Counted from the first letter of the stretch, positions 1 through 6,812 are shown. The stretch: DNA of 11,103 bases from Bacillota bacterium (GCA_023451415.1 JAEXZK010000163.1:1-11103); one strand, 5' to 3'. Numbers and translations: made by a program. The notes: generated by a model not told the origin, from the sequence alone.

Positions 1-1559
1 CCCTGCTGGTGGACGAGGGCTTCCGGGAGCAGCTCATCGCTGCGGAAAGCCCCGAAAGCTTCCTGGAGCTCATCGATAAGGCGGAAACCGCGCGGATGGA
101 GAAGCTGGCTGCCAAGGCCGCCGCCAAAGCCGCTGCTGCCAAGGCTCAGGCTGCGCAGGAGGAGCGCCCCCTGGTGCTGGCGGTCACCGCCTGCCCCACA
201 GGCATCGCCCACACCTATATGGCCGCCGAAAACCTGGAGAACGCCGCCAGGGAGATGGGGGTGGACATCAAGGTGGAGACAAACGGCTCCGGAGGCGTCA
301 AGAACAAGCTGACCCCCCAGGAGATCGCCAGGTGTGCGGGTGTCATCATAGCCGCGGACAAACAGGTGGAAACCGCCCGGTTTGAAGGCCGGCAGCTGCT
401 GGCCACCAAGGTGGCGGACGGCATCTCCAGGCCCAAGGAACTGATCCAGACTATCCTTGACAAAAAAGCCCCCACATACAGCCCCGGCGGGCACGAGGCC
501 GCTTCTCCGGCGCCGGACGGGGAGGGTGAAAGCGTCGGCCGCAGGATATATAAGGACCTGATGAACGGTGTTTCCCACATGCTGCCCTTTGTGGTGGGCG
601 GAGGCATCCTCACCGCCCTGGCCTTCCTGCTGGACGGGGCAAATGCGGGAACCGCCATCTTTGGCAACGGCACTCCGGCGGCCGATTTCTGCAAGACGGT
701 GGGGGGCCTGGCCTTTGATATGATGTTCCCCATCCTGGCCGGCTTTATCGCCATGAGCATCGGCGACCGTCCCGCTCTGATGGTGGGCCTGGTGGGCGGC
801 CTCATCGCCAAGGGCGGCGGCTCCGGCTTCTTTGGCGCCCTGATAGCGGGCTTTGCGGGGGGCTGGCTCATTGTGGGCCTGCGCAGGCTTTTTGACAGGC
901 TGCCCAAGGCCCTGGAGGGCACCAAGCCGGTGCTCCTGTATCCCTTCTTCGGGCTTATCATCATGGGCGCCGGGATGACCTTCCTGGTCAATCCGCCGGT
1001 GGCGGCCTTCAACCAGGGGCTTTATGCCATGCTGGACAGTATGGGCGGCGTCAGCAAGGTGCTCCTGGGCCTGACCCTGGGAGGGATGATGTCCATCGAT
1101 TTCGGCGGACCCCTCAACAAGGCGGCTTATGTCTTTGGCACTGCCTCCATCGCCACCGGCCAGACGCAGATCATGGCTGCGGTGATGGCCGGCGGTATGG
1201 TGCCTCCCCTGGCCATTGCCCTGGCCACAACCTTCTTCCGCAGCCGCTTTACCCGCCGGGAATGCCAGACCTCGGTGACCAACTACATTATGGGTGCTTC
1301 CTTTATCACCGAAGGGGCAATTCCCTTTGCGGCCTCCGATCCCCTGCGGGTTATTCCCGCCTGTGCTGTGGGCTCGGCTTTGGCGGGGGGGCTGTCCATG
1401 TTCTTCGGCTGCGGCTCCATGGCCCCCCACGGCGGCCTCTTTGTCCTGGGCATCATCGAGAATCCCCTGATGTATCTGCTTTCGGTGGCTGCCGGCAGCA
1501 TCGTTGGGATGCTGCTCCTGGCCCTGCTCAAGCGGCCTCTGCCGGAGGACGCCCGGTAA
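1..1559 (+). CDS. fruA: Fructose-type PTS transporter IIABC, 3' part (5' end outside window)
   Basis: This is a phosphotransferase permease that imports and phosphorylates a sugar, probably fructose to fructose 1-phosphate, at the cytoplasmic membrane. The frame is open from the window edge, so the start and most of IIA are missing. The first residues (LLVDEGFREQL...) match the end of a fructose IIA domain. An Ala/Lys-rich linker follows, then IIB, whose phospho-accepting Cys is in the ACPTGIAHT motif (Cys codon 192-194). IIC begins near 537 and shows GGPLNKAAY (about 1104-1130) and ITEGAIPFAASDPLRVIP (about 1305-1358), both typical of the fructose IIC family. The gene ends in TAA and is followed 21 bases later by a terminator, so it is probably the last gene of its operon. 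In related genomes the partners are usually a DeoR-type regulator and 1-phosphofructokinase, which would lie upstream of the window. Fructose is inferred from family similarity; another ketose or mannose-type substrate is possible. Confidence 0.95.
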   Translation, partial: LLVDEGFREQLIAAESPESFLELIDKAETARMEKLAAKAAAKAAAAKAQAAQEERPLVLAVTACPTGIAHTYMAAENLENAAREMGVDIKVETNGSGGVKNKLTPQEIARCAGVIIAADKQVETARFEGRQLLATKVADGISRPKELIQTILDKKAPTYSPGGHEAASPAPDGEGESVGRRIYKDLMNGVSHMLPFVVGGGILTALAFLLDGANAGTAIFGNGTPAADFCKTVGGLAFDMMFPILAGFIAMSIGDRPALMVGLVGGLIAKGGGSGFFGALIAGFAGGWLIVGLRRLFDRLPKALEGTKPVLLYPFFGLIIMGAGMTFLVNPPVAAFNQGLYAMLDSMGGVSKVLLGLTLGGMMSIDFGGPLNKAAYVFGTASIATGQTQIMAAVMAGGMVPPLAIALATTFFRSRFTRRECQTSVTNYIMGASFITEGAIPFAASDPLRVIPACAVGSALAGGLSMFFGCGSMAPHGGLFVLGIIENPLMYLLSVAAGSIVGMLLLALLKRPLPEDAR

Positions 1560-1580
1560 AAACACCATTCTTTCATTATA

Positions 1581-1617
1581 AAAAAGGCCCGTCTCATCAA
1601 CAGAGGCGGGCCTTTTT
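1581..1617 (+). terminator. Intrinsic terminator after PTS IIABC
   Basis: A 15-base arm (1581-1595) pairs with 1603-1617 across a 7-base loop. One pair is a G-T wobble. The 3' arm ends in five T. It lies 21 bases after the PTS stop codon, and the A-rich 5' arm could also let it work on the other strand. Confidence 0.9.
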
Positions 1618-1672
1618 GGTCACAAAAATTCAGCGGATGTTTGCAAAAAATGGTTAAAATATGATTTTTTGG

Positions 1673-1701
1673 TATACAAACCTCCTGTACAATGATATAA
1701 T
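1673..1701 (+). promoter_or_regulatory. Sigma-A type promoter of the GGDEF/EAL gene, extended -10
   Basis: A perfect TATAAT at 1696-1701 is preceded by TG and one base (1693-1695), making an extended -10. A weak -35, TATACA, lies at 1673-1678 with a 17-base spacer. The expected transcript start is near 1708, leaving a leader of only about 35 bases before the GTG start. A short CGGC-AAAA-GCCG hairpin (1714-1725) lies in that leader. Confidence 0.7.
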
Positions 1702-1742
1702 TTTTTCGTAAAACGGCAAAAGCCGGCAGGGAGGTGAAACTG

Positions 1743-3677
1743 GTGTTTTCGGTGGAATACGAGATATGCAGCCTGGTGTTTTTAACCGCTGTAACGGTCC
1801 ATTTTTTTACCGCCCACCGTTTTCCCAGCCTTCAAAACAGGTTCTTTGAAGCCTTCCTGGTCGCCTCTTTTGTGGATATTGTTCTGGATATCGTCGGCGC
1901 CTATACCATTTTTTATGCGGCCAAGGTACCGGTGTGGGTAAATCTGGCTGTCAATACGGCTTTTTACGCCTTTCAGATCCTTATCCCGGCGATGCTTTAT
2001 ATGTTCGTGCTTTGCTTGGCCCACCGGTGCCCGCTGACCACCAGGCGTTACGGATGCCTGGCGGCCTTTCTGCCGGCGGCTCTCCTGGAGGCGGCCTGCC
2101 TGACCAATCCCCTCTCCGGCTTTTTCTGCACCCTGGAGAATGGAGTCTATATACGGGGCCCCCTGTTCCCCCTGATCTACCTTTCGGGAATCGTCTACAC
2201 CCTCCTGGCGGCGGGCACCGCGGTCAAGTGCCGTGCCGGCCTGCCCGGCAGCCAGTTCCGGGGGCTGATGCAGGTGGGAGTGATCACCTGCGCCTGTATG
2301 GGCCTGCAGTACTTTTTTCCCCAGTATCTGCTTACCGGCGTGGCCATGTCCTTGTCCATTCTTATCATGTACCTGGTCCTCCAGAACCCCTCCGACCTGC
2401 TGGACCAGCAGACCCGGGTCTTTGGCAGGGCGGGCTTCCAGCGCTATCTTCAGGACAGGCTGGAGCGCCGCAAAAAGCTCCAGATCATAGCGGTGGCCAT
2501 GGACGAGATGCGGATGGTCAACAATGTCCTGGGCATCCAGGCAGGAGATCAGCTGCTGCGGGGGGTGGCGGACTTTTTGCAGGCCGCCGCCCCGGCAGGC
2601 CATGTCTTCCGCCTGGCGGGGGACCAGTTCGCCGTGGTCACCCAGAACGAAGCCAAGTACCGTCAGACAAGGCAGAGGATTGAGGCGAGGTTCCGGGAGC
2701 CCTGGGATATAGGCGGACGTGTGATCCGGGCGACGGCCTCCGTCTGCTGTATTCCCCAGATGAACCGGGAGTGGCGGGCGGACAGTGTGGATGGCATCCT
2801 TAATATCCTCCAGAACGCAGTCCTCCAGGCCAAGCGGCAGGGGCGGGATGTGCTCCTGGAGGTGGATGATGAGATCGTCAGCCGGCTGCGGCGGGAAATA
2901 TGGGTGGAAACCGTCCTGCGGGACGCCCTCAGGAACAAAACGCTGGAGGTGCATTACCAGCCCATTTACTCCCTGCGGGAGAAACGCTTTATGGCCGCAG
3001 AGGCTTTGGCGCGGCTGAAATCGCCGGAAGGAGAAGAAATCCCGCCCGGGGAATTTATCCCCATCGCAGAAAAGCACGGCCTGATCTCGGAGATCGGGCG
3101 GCAGGTGCTGGAAAAGGCTTGCCAGATGCTCAGCAGCAACGACCTGCGCAGCATGGGCGTCTCTGTCACCGACATCAACCTCTCCGCTGCGGAGTTTTTG
3201 CAGGATGACCTGGCGGCCCAGATACGGGGCATACTGGACCGGTATCAGGTGGCCCCGGGTGATCTCAGCTTTGAGATCACCGAGACGGTGGCGTCCACAT
3301 GCAGCGCCACCCTGGCTGAGTCCATGGCCAAGCTGTCCAGGGAGGGCATTCGTTTTTCCATGGATGACTTTGGCACAGGCTACGCCAACATCGACAGTGT
3401 GGTCCGCCTGCCCTTCTCCTCGGTGAAGTTGGACAAATCCATGCTGTACGCCTCCTTTGAAAACCGGAAGAGCGCCGTTACCTTTGAGTACACGGTGCGG
3501 ATGTTCCAGCAGCTGGGGCTGTCCATCATCGTGGAGGGGGTGGAGACCATGGAACAGGTGGAGCGCCTGGAAGAGCTGAAGGTGGACTACATCCAGGGCT
3601 ACTATTTTGCCCGGCCCATGGCCGAGGGGCAGCTGATGCGCTTCCTGGACGTCCAGAAAAATCAGCCGGTACATTAA
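1743..3677 (+). CDS. Membrane-anchored GGDEF/EAL protein, probable c-di-GMP phosphodiesterase
   Basis: This protein probably hydrolyses cyclic di-GMP in response to a membrane signal. I chose the GTG at 1743 (644 residues) because AGGGAGGTG at 1728-1736 sits 6 bases upstream. The in-frame GTG at 1734 falls inside that ribosome site. Residues about 8-215 form roughly seven hydrophobic helices, a sensor-like membrane region. The GGDEF domain follows (about 225-375), but its signature reads AGDQF (292-296) and no RxxD inhibitory site precedes it, so cyclase activity is doubtful. The EAL domain (about 395-635) keeps the expected residues: EALAR (420-424), the Asn of DINLS, the Glu of EITET, DDFGTGY (541-547), Lys562, EGVE (598-601) and QGY near the end. 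This pattern suggests an active phosphodiesterase, perhaps with GTP binding by the degenerate GGDEF as an allosteric input. It is transcribed alone, between two terminators. Confidence 0.93.
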   Translation: MFSVEYEICSLVFLTAVTVHFFTAHRFPSLQNRFFEAFLVASFVDIVLDIVGAYTIFYAAKVPVWVNLAVNTAFYAFQILIPAMLYMFVLCLAHRCPLTTRRYGCLAAFLPAALLEAACLTNPLSGFFCTLENGVYIRGPLFPLIYLSGIVYTLLAAGTAVKCRAGLPGSQFRGLMQVGVITCACMGLQYFFPQYLLTGVAMSLSILIMYLVLQNPSDLLDQQTRVFGRAGFQRYLQDRLERRKKLQIIAVAMDEMRMVNNVLGIQAGDQLLRGVADFLQAAAPAGHVFRLAGDQFAVVTQNEAKYRQTRQRIEARFREPWDIGGRVIRATASVCCIPQMNREWRADSVDGILNILQNAVLQAKRQGRDVLLEVDDEIVSRLRREIWVETVLRDALRNKTLEVHYQPIYSLREKRFMAAEALARLKSPEGEEIPPGEFIPIAEKHGLISEIGRQVLEKACQMLSSNDLRSMGVSVTDINLSAAEFLQDDLAAQIRGILDRYQVAPGDLSFEITETVASTCSATLAESMAKLSREGIRFSMDDFGTGYANIDSVVRLPFSSVKLDKSMLYASFENRKSAVTFEYTVRMFQQLGLSIIVEGVETMEQVERLEELKVDYIQGYYFARPMAEGQLMRFLDVQKNQPVH

Positions 3678-3688
3678 AACAGCAAAAG

Positions 3689-3719
3689 AAAAGCGACCGG
3701 CCGCGGCCGGTCGCTTTTT
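3689..3719. terminator. Bidirectional terminator between convergent genes
   Basis: A perfect 22-base palindrome (3693-3714) is flanked by AAAAGAAAA on the left and TTTTT on the right, so either strand gives a GC stem followed by U residues. It lies 11 bases after the GGDEF/EAL stop and immediately after the end of the opposing DUF898-like gene, and very probably serves both. Confidence 0.9.
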
Positions 3720-3720
3720 A

Positions 3721-4119
3721 TCAGTTGACGAAGAAAGTGTGTTTGGTTTTCCACTTTTTCAGGGAGATACCTACCCAGAAACCATAAATGCCGAAAGTGA
3801 TGATGGTCAGCAAAAACCATTTGATCCACAGGCCGAAAAGCCCCACGGCAGTGCCGTCAAAGCCCAGCCGGCGGCCGCAGATGACGGTGTGCTTGGCTTC
3901 CCAGGAGTACACCATGCAGTAGGCCCAGGGGAAGCAGATCCCCAAAGTGAATATGGTTACCAGGGCTCCCAGGAAATACCAGCCCAGAAGCTGAAAAAGC
4001 CCGCCGTCAAAGTAGGAATCCGGCTGGACGGGATAGGACGGGGGAGGCGTTTGGGGCGGCGCTTCCCGGAAGGGGCTGTCCTGCTCCGGGGAGTCGGAAT
4101 GCGGGATATTCATGTTCAT
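3721..4119 (-). CDS. Small DUF898-like membrane protein with an internal repeat
   Basis: This is a 132-residue protein of unknown function resembling DUF898 (YjgN-like) membrane proteins. Residues 1-35 are polar and Pro-rich, without a signal peptide. The rest consists of two homologous units of about 42 residues: 37-78 and 87-128. Both start with FDG, share a hydrophobic stretch with T-I-x-T-x-G-I and an aromatic run, and end in W-x-x-KHT. Each unit probably spans the membrane once or twice. The start ATG at 4119-4117 has a GGAGG site (4128-4132 region) about 8 bases upstream. An ATG two codons later is an alternative. The gene is transcribed alone and convergent with the GGDEF/EAL gene. Nothing in the context gives a role. 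The family name is from pattern recognition and not from a search. Confidence 0.85.
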   Translation of the reverse strand: MNMNIPHSDSPEQDSPFREAPPQTPPPSYPVQPDSYFDGGLFQLLGWYFLGALVTIFTLGICFPWAYCMVYSWEAKHTVICGRRLGFDGTAVGLFGLWIKWFLLTIITFGIYGFWVGISLKKWKTKHTFFVN

Positions 4120-4154
4120 GGGCGTTTTCCTCCATAACGTTCATAATCTGTCCG

Positions 4155-4183
4155 TTGAACAGCCGCTGGGACCATGGTACCAT
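4155..4183 (+). promoter_or_regulatory. Possible promoter of the TPR-like pseudogene
   Basis: TTGAAC (4155-4160), a 17-base spacer and TACCAT (4178-4183) make a weak sigma-A promoter, each box matching 4 of 6 bases. The -10 lies in the palindrome ATGGTACCAT (4174-4183), so the same bases could form a -10 on the minus strand for the DUF898-like gene, with TTGCCG 18 bases further upstream. Only the fit to consensus supports this. Confidence 0.3.
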
Positions 4184-4267
4184 AAACAGGACGGGCCCGG
4201 CAAGTGCTCTCCTATGGAAAAAACGACAGAGAATGGCCCAATCTTTCAACAAAGGGACGCCGTGTCA

Positions 4268-4462
4268 ATGAATTTTGAACTGAAGCAGCAGCTGGATCAG
4301 TGGCATGGGGACAGCCAATTCAAAAATATTGTGGAGGCCGCTACTGCAATCCTCCGGGACGAGCGGGATTATGATCTCACCATCCGGCTTGGCCCGGGCA
4401 CTGAACAACATGGGCAGCTACCAGAAGGCCATGGAGCAGCTCCTGTCGGTGGCGGGGCCGGG
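4268..4462 (+). pseudogene. Frameshifted and truncated TPR-like gene remnant
   Basis: The reading frame from ATG 4268 gives MNFELKQQLDQWHGD... up to DYDLTIRL. One extra G near 4389-4392 then shifts it. In the next frame the protein continues as ARALNNMGSYQKAMEQLLSVA, ending near 4462. Joined across the shift this is a coherent N-terminus of about 64 residues. It resembles TPR-type cytoplasmic proteins common in Clostridia, in which a stretch like RDYDLTIRLARALNN precedes the helical repeats. No further repeat can be found downstream in any frame, so the gene is both shifted and cut short. A weak AAAGGGA site lies 10 bases before the ATG. A sequencing error could explain the single base but not the missing C-terminus. 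The family assignment rests on recognition only. Confidence 0.7.
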
Positions 4463-4790
4463 GCCGTGGACCCAAGCCGCCGGAATGTCTGCGCCTTGGC
4501 GGAGCCGTAACCGTCAGCCTGGCCGAGGCTCTGAACAGCCCTTGATAAGGGAGGACTCCGTAGACGGTCGTGGGGCGCACTGGATTTTTCCCTTTTGCAT
4601 CGGGTTTTCATCCGCAGCTGACCGGCAGCCTGTTTGCAGGGCTTGCCCTTTGCCTTTTGTGCATACCGGGGACAAAAAAGATGCCCTGCGGTGCTCAGTT
4701 ACGGGAGGGAGGGGGCGTGTGAGGGGGAACCGTAGGCTCCTACCCACATCGAGCGGGCATAGCGAGCGGACAACCCGCCCGTAGGCAGCG
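4463..4790. other. About 330 bases with no recognisable gene
   Basis: No frame here gives a convincing protein. The open frames are compositional, and the longest on the minus strand simply runs through the tRNA gene. Visible structure is limited: an imperfect stem GCCTTGGC/GCCGAGGC near 4495-4535, CGAGCGG twice in direct orientation near 4750-4770, and a G-rich run near 4704-4727. It may be remains of the truncated TPR gene mixed with an intergenic repeat or inserted DNA. Confidence 0.5.
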
Positions 4791-4834
4791 CCAAATAAAA
4801 ATAACCAGTCTTCCGACTGGCTATTTTTATTTGG
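4791..4834 (-). terminator. Terminator of tRNA-Leu, overlapping its CCA end
   Basis: A 20-base arm (4791-4810) pairs with 4815-4834 around the loop TTCC, with a single A/C mismatch. Read on the minus strand, the GC part of the stem is followed by a T-rich run, ATTTTTATTT. The outermost bases of the stem are the encoded CCA of the tRNA. The T-rich and A-rich flanks make it symmetric, so it may also stop transcription arriving from the left. Confidence 0.85.
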
Positions 4835-4918
4835 TGCCGCTGACCGGGATCGAACCGGTACGGTGTTGCCACCGAGGGATTTTAAGTCCCTTGCGTCTGC
4901 CTGTTCCGCCACAGCGGC
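4832..4918 (-). tRNA. tRNA-Leu (anticodon UAA)
   Basis: The 87-base minus-strand sequence folds as a class II tRNA. The acceptor strands GCCGCTG and CAGCGGC pair exactly, followed by A and an encoded CCA. The anticodon stem AGGGA/TCCCT holds the loop CTTAAAA, with anticodon TAA at 4884-4882, reading UUA (and possibly UUG). A long variable arm, GGTGGCAACACC, is typical of leucine tRNAs. The T arm is ACCGG-TTCGATC-CCGGT. The gene is a single-gene unit with its own promoter and terminator. Confidence 0.97.
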
Positions 4919-4934
4919 CTGTGTAAGCACAATG

Positions 4935-4963
4935 ATGATACAACACCCGGAGGTAAAAGTCAA
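4935..4963 (-). promoter_or_regulatory. Promoter of tRNA-Leu
   Basis: On the minus strand TTGACT (4963-4958) and TATCAT (4940-4935) are separated by exactly 17 bases. The expected start near 4928 is about 10 bases before the mature tRNA 5' end, as usual for a tRNA promoter. It is divergent from the promoter of the PTS IIC gene about 20 bases away. Confidence 0.85.
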
Positions 4964-4985
4964 GGATAACCGGCAGACAGGGTGG

Positions 4986-5014
4986 TTGCAACGGGAACGG
5001 GGATACGATATAAT
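4986..5014 (+). promoter_or_regulatory. Sigma-A promoter of the galactitol-type PTS IIC gene
   Basis: TTGCAA (4986-4991), a 17-base spacer and a perfect TATAAT (5009-5014) form a strong promoter. Transcription should begin near 5021, giving a leader of about 160 bases before the TTG start at 5183. Confidence 0.85.
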
Positions 5015-5020
5015 AAATGA

Positions 5021-5182
5021 TATTAAAAAAACGGAAGGACCCTGTTCCCCGATGTTCACAGTACCGTCACATTGCTGTGTTATGCTGGCTGTTGGACGGC
5101 GGAGGAGGGTTCCCTCTGCCAGACGGGGCCCGGCCCGCACCTTCGCCGGGCCTTTTTTCAGAAAGAAACGGGAGGTCGAAAT
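5021..5182 (+). promoter_or_regulatory. Structured leader with attenuator-like hairpin before PTS IIC
   Basis: The leader contains a stem 5098-5105/5113-5120 (8 pairs including one G-U) and then the terminator-like hairpin at 5127-5158. A short alternative pairing, CCCCG (5047-5051) with CGGGG (5124-5128), would disturb the terminator stem. A 44-codon frame from ATG 5052 runs through all of this and ends in TGA at 5184-5186, overlapping the TTG start. I see no RAT sequence of the LicT/SacY type and no riboswitch class I recognise. Regulation by termination is an inference. Confidence 0.45.
5127..5158 (+). terminator. Intrinsic terminator in the leader of the PTS IIC gene
   Basis: A perfect 8-base GC stem (5127-5134 with 5145-5152), a 10-base loop and six T (5153-5158) make a textbook intrinsic terminator. 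It lies downstream of the promoter at 4986-5014 and ends 24 bases before the TTG start, so it would cut most transcripts unless it is relieved. Confidence 0.75.
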
Positions 5183-6778
5183 TTGAACTGGATTACACAT
5201 TTTTTTGAGATATTGCTGGGCATAGGGTCTTCAGTAATGATCCCCCTGTTCGTTATCCTTATCGGCCTGTGCCTGCGGGTCAAAGCGGGACAGGCGGTCA
5301 AAGCGGGGCTTACCACCGGCGCCTGCCTCATCGGCGCCACCATCATCGCAAACCTGCTGGGGACCAACCTGTCTGCCATAGGGCAGACGATCACCGCCTG
5401 CAACGGCTTTGCGGCCCAGGTGACCGATGTGGGCTGGCAGGCTTCCTCCTTCCTCAGCAGCGTGTCCCAGGCGGGCCTTTACGCGGTGCCCCTTTGCTTG
5501 CTGCTCAATATCGTCATGCTCCTGACGAAGACCACCCGCACCCTGAACCTGGACCTGTGGAACTGCTGGCAGGCGTCCTTCATGGGCGCGATGGTGGAAA
5601 ACCTCACCGGCCAGCCGGTATACGGCTTTATTACCACAGGGGCGGCCATGGCCGTCATACTGGTCATTGCGGACAATACCGCCCCCCGGATGGAAAAATA
5701 TCTGGGCCTCACCGGCCTTTCGGTAACCCATGGCTTTTCGGCCTCCTTCGGCCCCTTGGCCATCCTCTTTAACTGGCTCATCGACAAGATTCCCGGGGCC
5801 AAAAAGTTTTCCTTCTCCCTGAAGAACCTGAAAAAGGTCGCAGGCTATGCCGCCGACCCGGTGCCTCTGGCCGGTATGATCGGGCTGATCTGGGGCTTGG
5901 TGTGCGGCCGCGGGATCGCGGCTTCCGCCCAGATGGGCGTTACCATGGCGGCGGTGGTCCTGCTGCTGCCCAAGGCCATACAGATCCTGGTGGAGAGTCT
6001 GACGCCCATCACCGACGCTGTCAAAGCCTTTACGGAAAAAAAGCTGAAGATGCAGGGTAAGCTGTACCTTGGTATGAGCGGTACCCTGGGCCTGGGCGAC
6101 CCCACCGTCCTCATTGCGGCCATGCTCCTGACCCCGCTGAGCCTGTATCTGGCGGCGGCCCTGCCCGGCAACCGCATCCTGCCCGGCCCCGACCTGGTCA
6201 TGATCCCCTATGTGATGGTGGCGGTGGTGGCAATGGCCCGGGGCGACCTGCTCCGGTCCCTGGCCGGGGGAGTCCTTTCCATCATCACCATGTTCCTCTG
6301 CGGAACAGGCCTGACAGAGCTTTTCACCCAGGCGGCCCAGCTCACCGGAGCGGAGGAGTATGCCTCGGGCGCCCTTGTCAATAACCTGTGCAACGGCTCC
6401 AGCCCCCTGACCTGGGTGCTGGTCAACGTCAATCTTTACGGTGTGGCGGGCGCAGTGCTGCTGGTGGTGGCCACGGTGGCTCTGCTGGTGTGGAACCGCA
6501 ACCAGATCACCGGCGGTGTAAAACTATATGTCCGGCAGACCAAGACCATCCGCGCCTCCCACATAGAGGCGGTGGAGACCGAGCCGGAGGAGCTGCCCCC
6601 GGTGCCGGAAATCCCCCAGGGCAAGGGACACCGCCGGCTTCTGGGCGGGCAAAAGGCGGCTCCCGCCGGCGCTCCGGAGGAAGAGCCTGCCCCCGCCCAG
6701 CCGGAACAGCCGGAGGGCGAGACTCCTGCCCAGCCGGAGGGACTGCCCGTGCAGCAGGAAGAAAAGGATCAGAAATAA
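5183..6778 (+). CDS. Orphan galactitol-family PTS IIC permease with Pro/Glu-rich tail
   Basis: This is a polytopic membrane permease of the EIIC-GAT family, aligning by eye with E. coli GatC along its length. Shared points include the N-terminal VMIPLFVILIG...VKAG...AGL segment, TDVGW (81-85), VTHGFSASFGP (181-191, like PHGTSAYMGP), LTPITDAVK and PGNRILPGPDL near 328-338. I chose TTG 5183 (531 residues) because GGGAGG at 5170-5175 is 7 bases upstream; an ATG at 5072 would read through the leader hairpins. GatC is about 450 residues; here about 80 extra residues form a Pro/Glu/Gln-rich hydrophilic tail. No IIA or IIB gene adjoins it, so it would need components encoded elsewhere, or it works as a sensor or a transporter without phosphorylation. 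Substrate unknown: a polyol such as galactitol is only a family-based guess. Confidence 0.9.
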   Translation: MNWITHFFEILLGIGSSVMIPLFVILIGLCLRVKAGQAVKAGLTTGACLIGATIIANLLGTNLSAIGQTITACNGFAAQVTDVGWQASSFLSSVSQAGLYAVPLCLLLNIVMLLTKTTRTLNLDLWNCWQASFMGAMVENLTGQPVYGFITTGAAMAVILVIADNTAPRMEKYLGLTGLSVTHGFSASFGPLAILFNWLIDKIPGAKKFSFSLKNLKKVAGYAADPVPLAGMIGLIWGLVCGRGIAASAQMGVTMAAVVLLLPKAIQILVESLTPITDAVKAFTEKKLKMQGKLYLGMSGTLGLGDPTVLIAAMLLTPLSLYLAAALPGNRILPGPDLVMIPYVMVAVVAMARGDLLRSLAGGVLSIITMFLCGTGLTELFTQAAQLTGAEEYASGALVNNLCNGSSPLTWVLVNVNLYGVAGAVLLVVATVALLVWNRNQITGGVKLYVRQTKTIRASHIEAVETEPEELPPVPEIPQGKGHRRLLGGQKAAPAGAPEEEPAPAQPEQPEGETPAQPEGLPVQQEEKDQK

Positions 6779-6780
6779 GC

Positions 6781-6812
6781 AGAACCGGCCGGACAGCTGT
6801 CCGGCCGGTTCT
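6781..6812. terminator. Palindromic terminator between PTS IIC and the convergent SpoIID-like gene
   Basis: A perfect 32-base palindrome (16 + 16) starts 3 bases after the PTS IIC stop codon. On the plus strand it is followed by only three T (TTCTTTCG), on the minus strand by TGCTTATTTC, so the U-tract is weak on both sides. It probably serves both convergent genes. Confidence 0.75.

Noticed and set aside
1702..1742. c-di-GMP riboswitch before the GGDEF/EAL gene
   Set aside because: The hairpin CGGC-AAAA-GCCG and the c-di-GMP context suggested it, but the leader is only about 35 bases and lacks the two conserved paired helices of that riboswitch.
1782..3674. 630-codon open frame on the minus strand
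   Set aside because: It is antisense to the whole GGDEF/EAL gene, rich in His/Gln/Gly/Leu without domains, and has no ribosome site. It is a codon-composition shadow.
4832..4918. Attachment site of an integrated element at the tRNA
   Set aside because: No direct repeat of the tRNA 3' end and no integrase gene lies in the window.
5021..5126. LicT/SacY-type RAT antiterminator site in the PTS IIC leader
   Set aside because: I could not find the conserved RAT sequence overlapping the 5' arm of the terminator. The hairpin itself is real, but this mechanism is not supported.
4514..5200. 228-codon open frame on the minus strand
   Set aside because: It reads straight through the tRNA-Leu gene (the typical AEQADARDLKSLGGN artefact) and through anonymous DNA, so it is not a protein gene.
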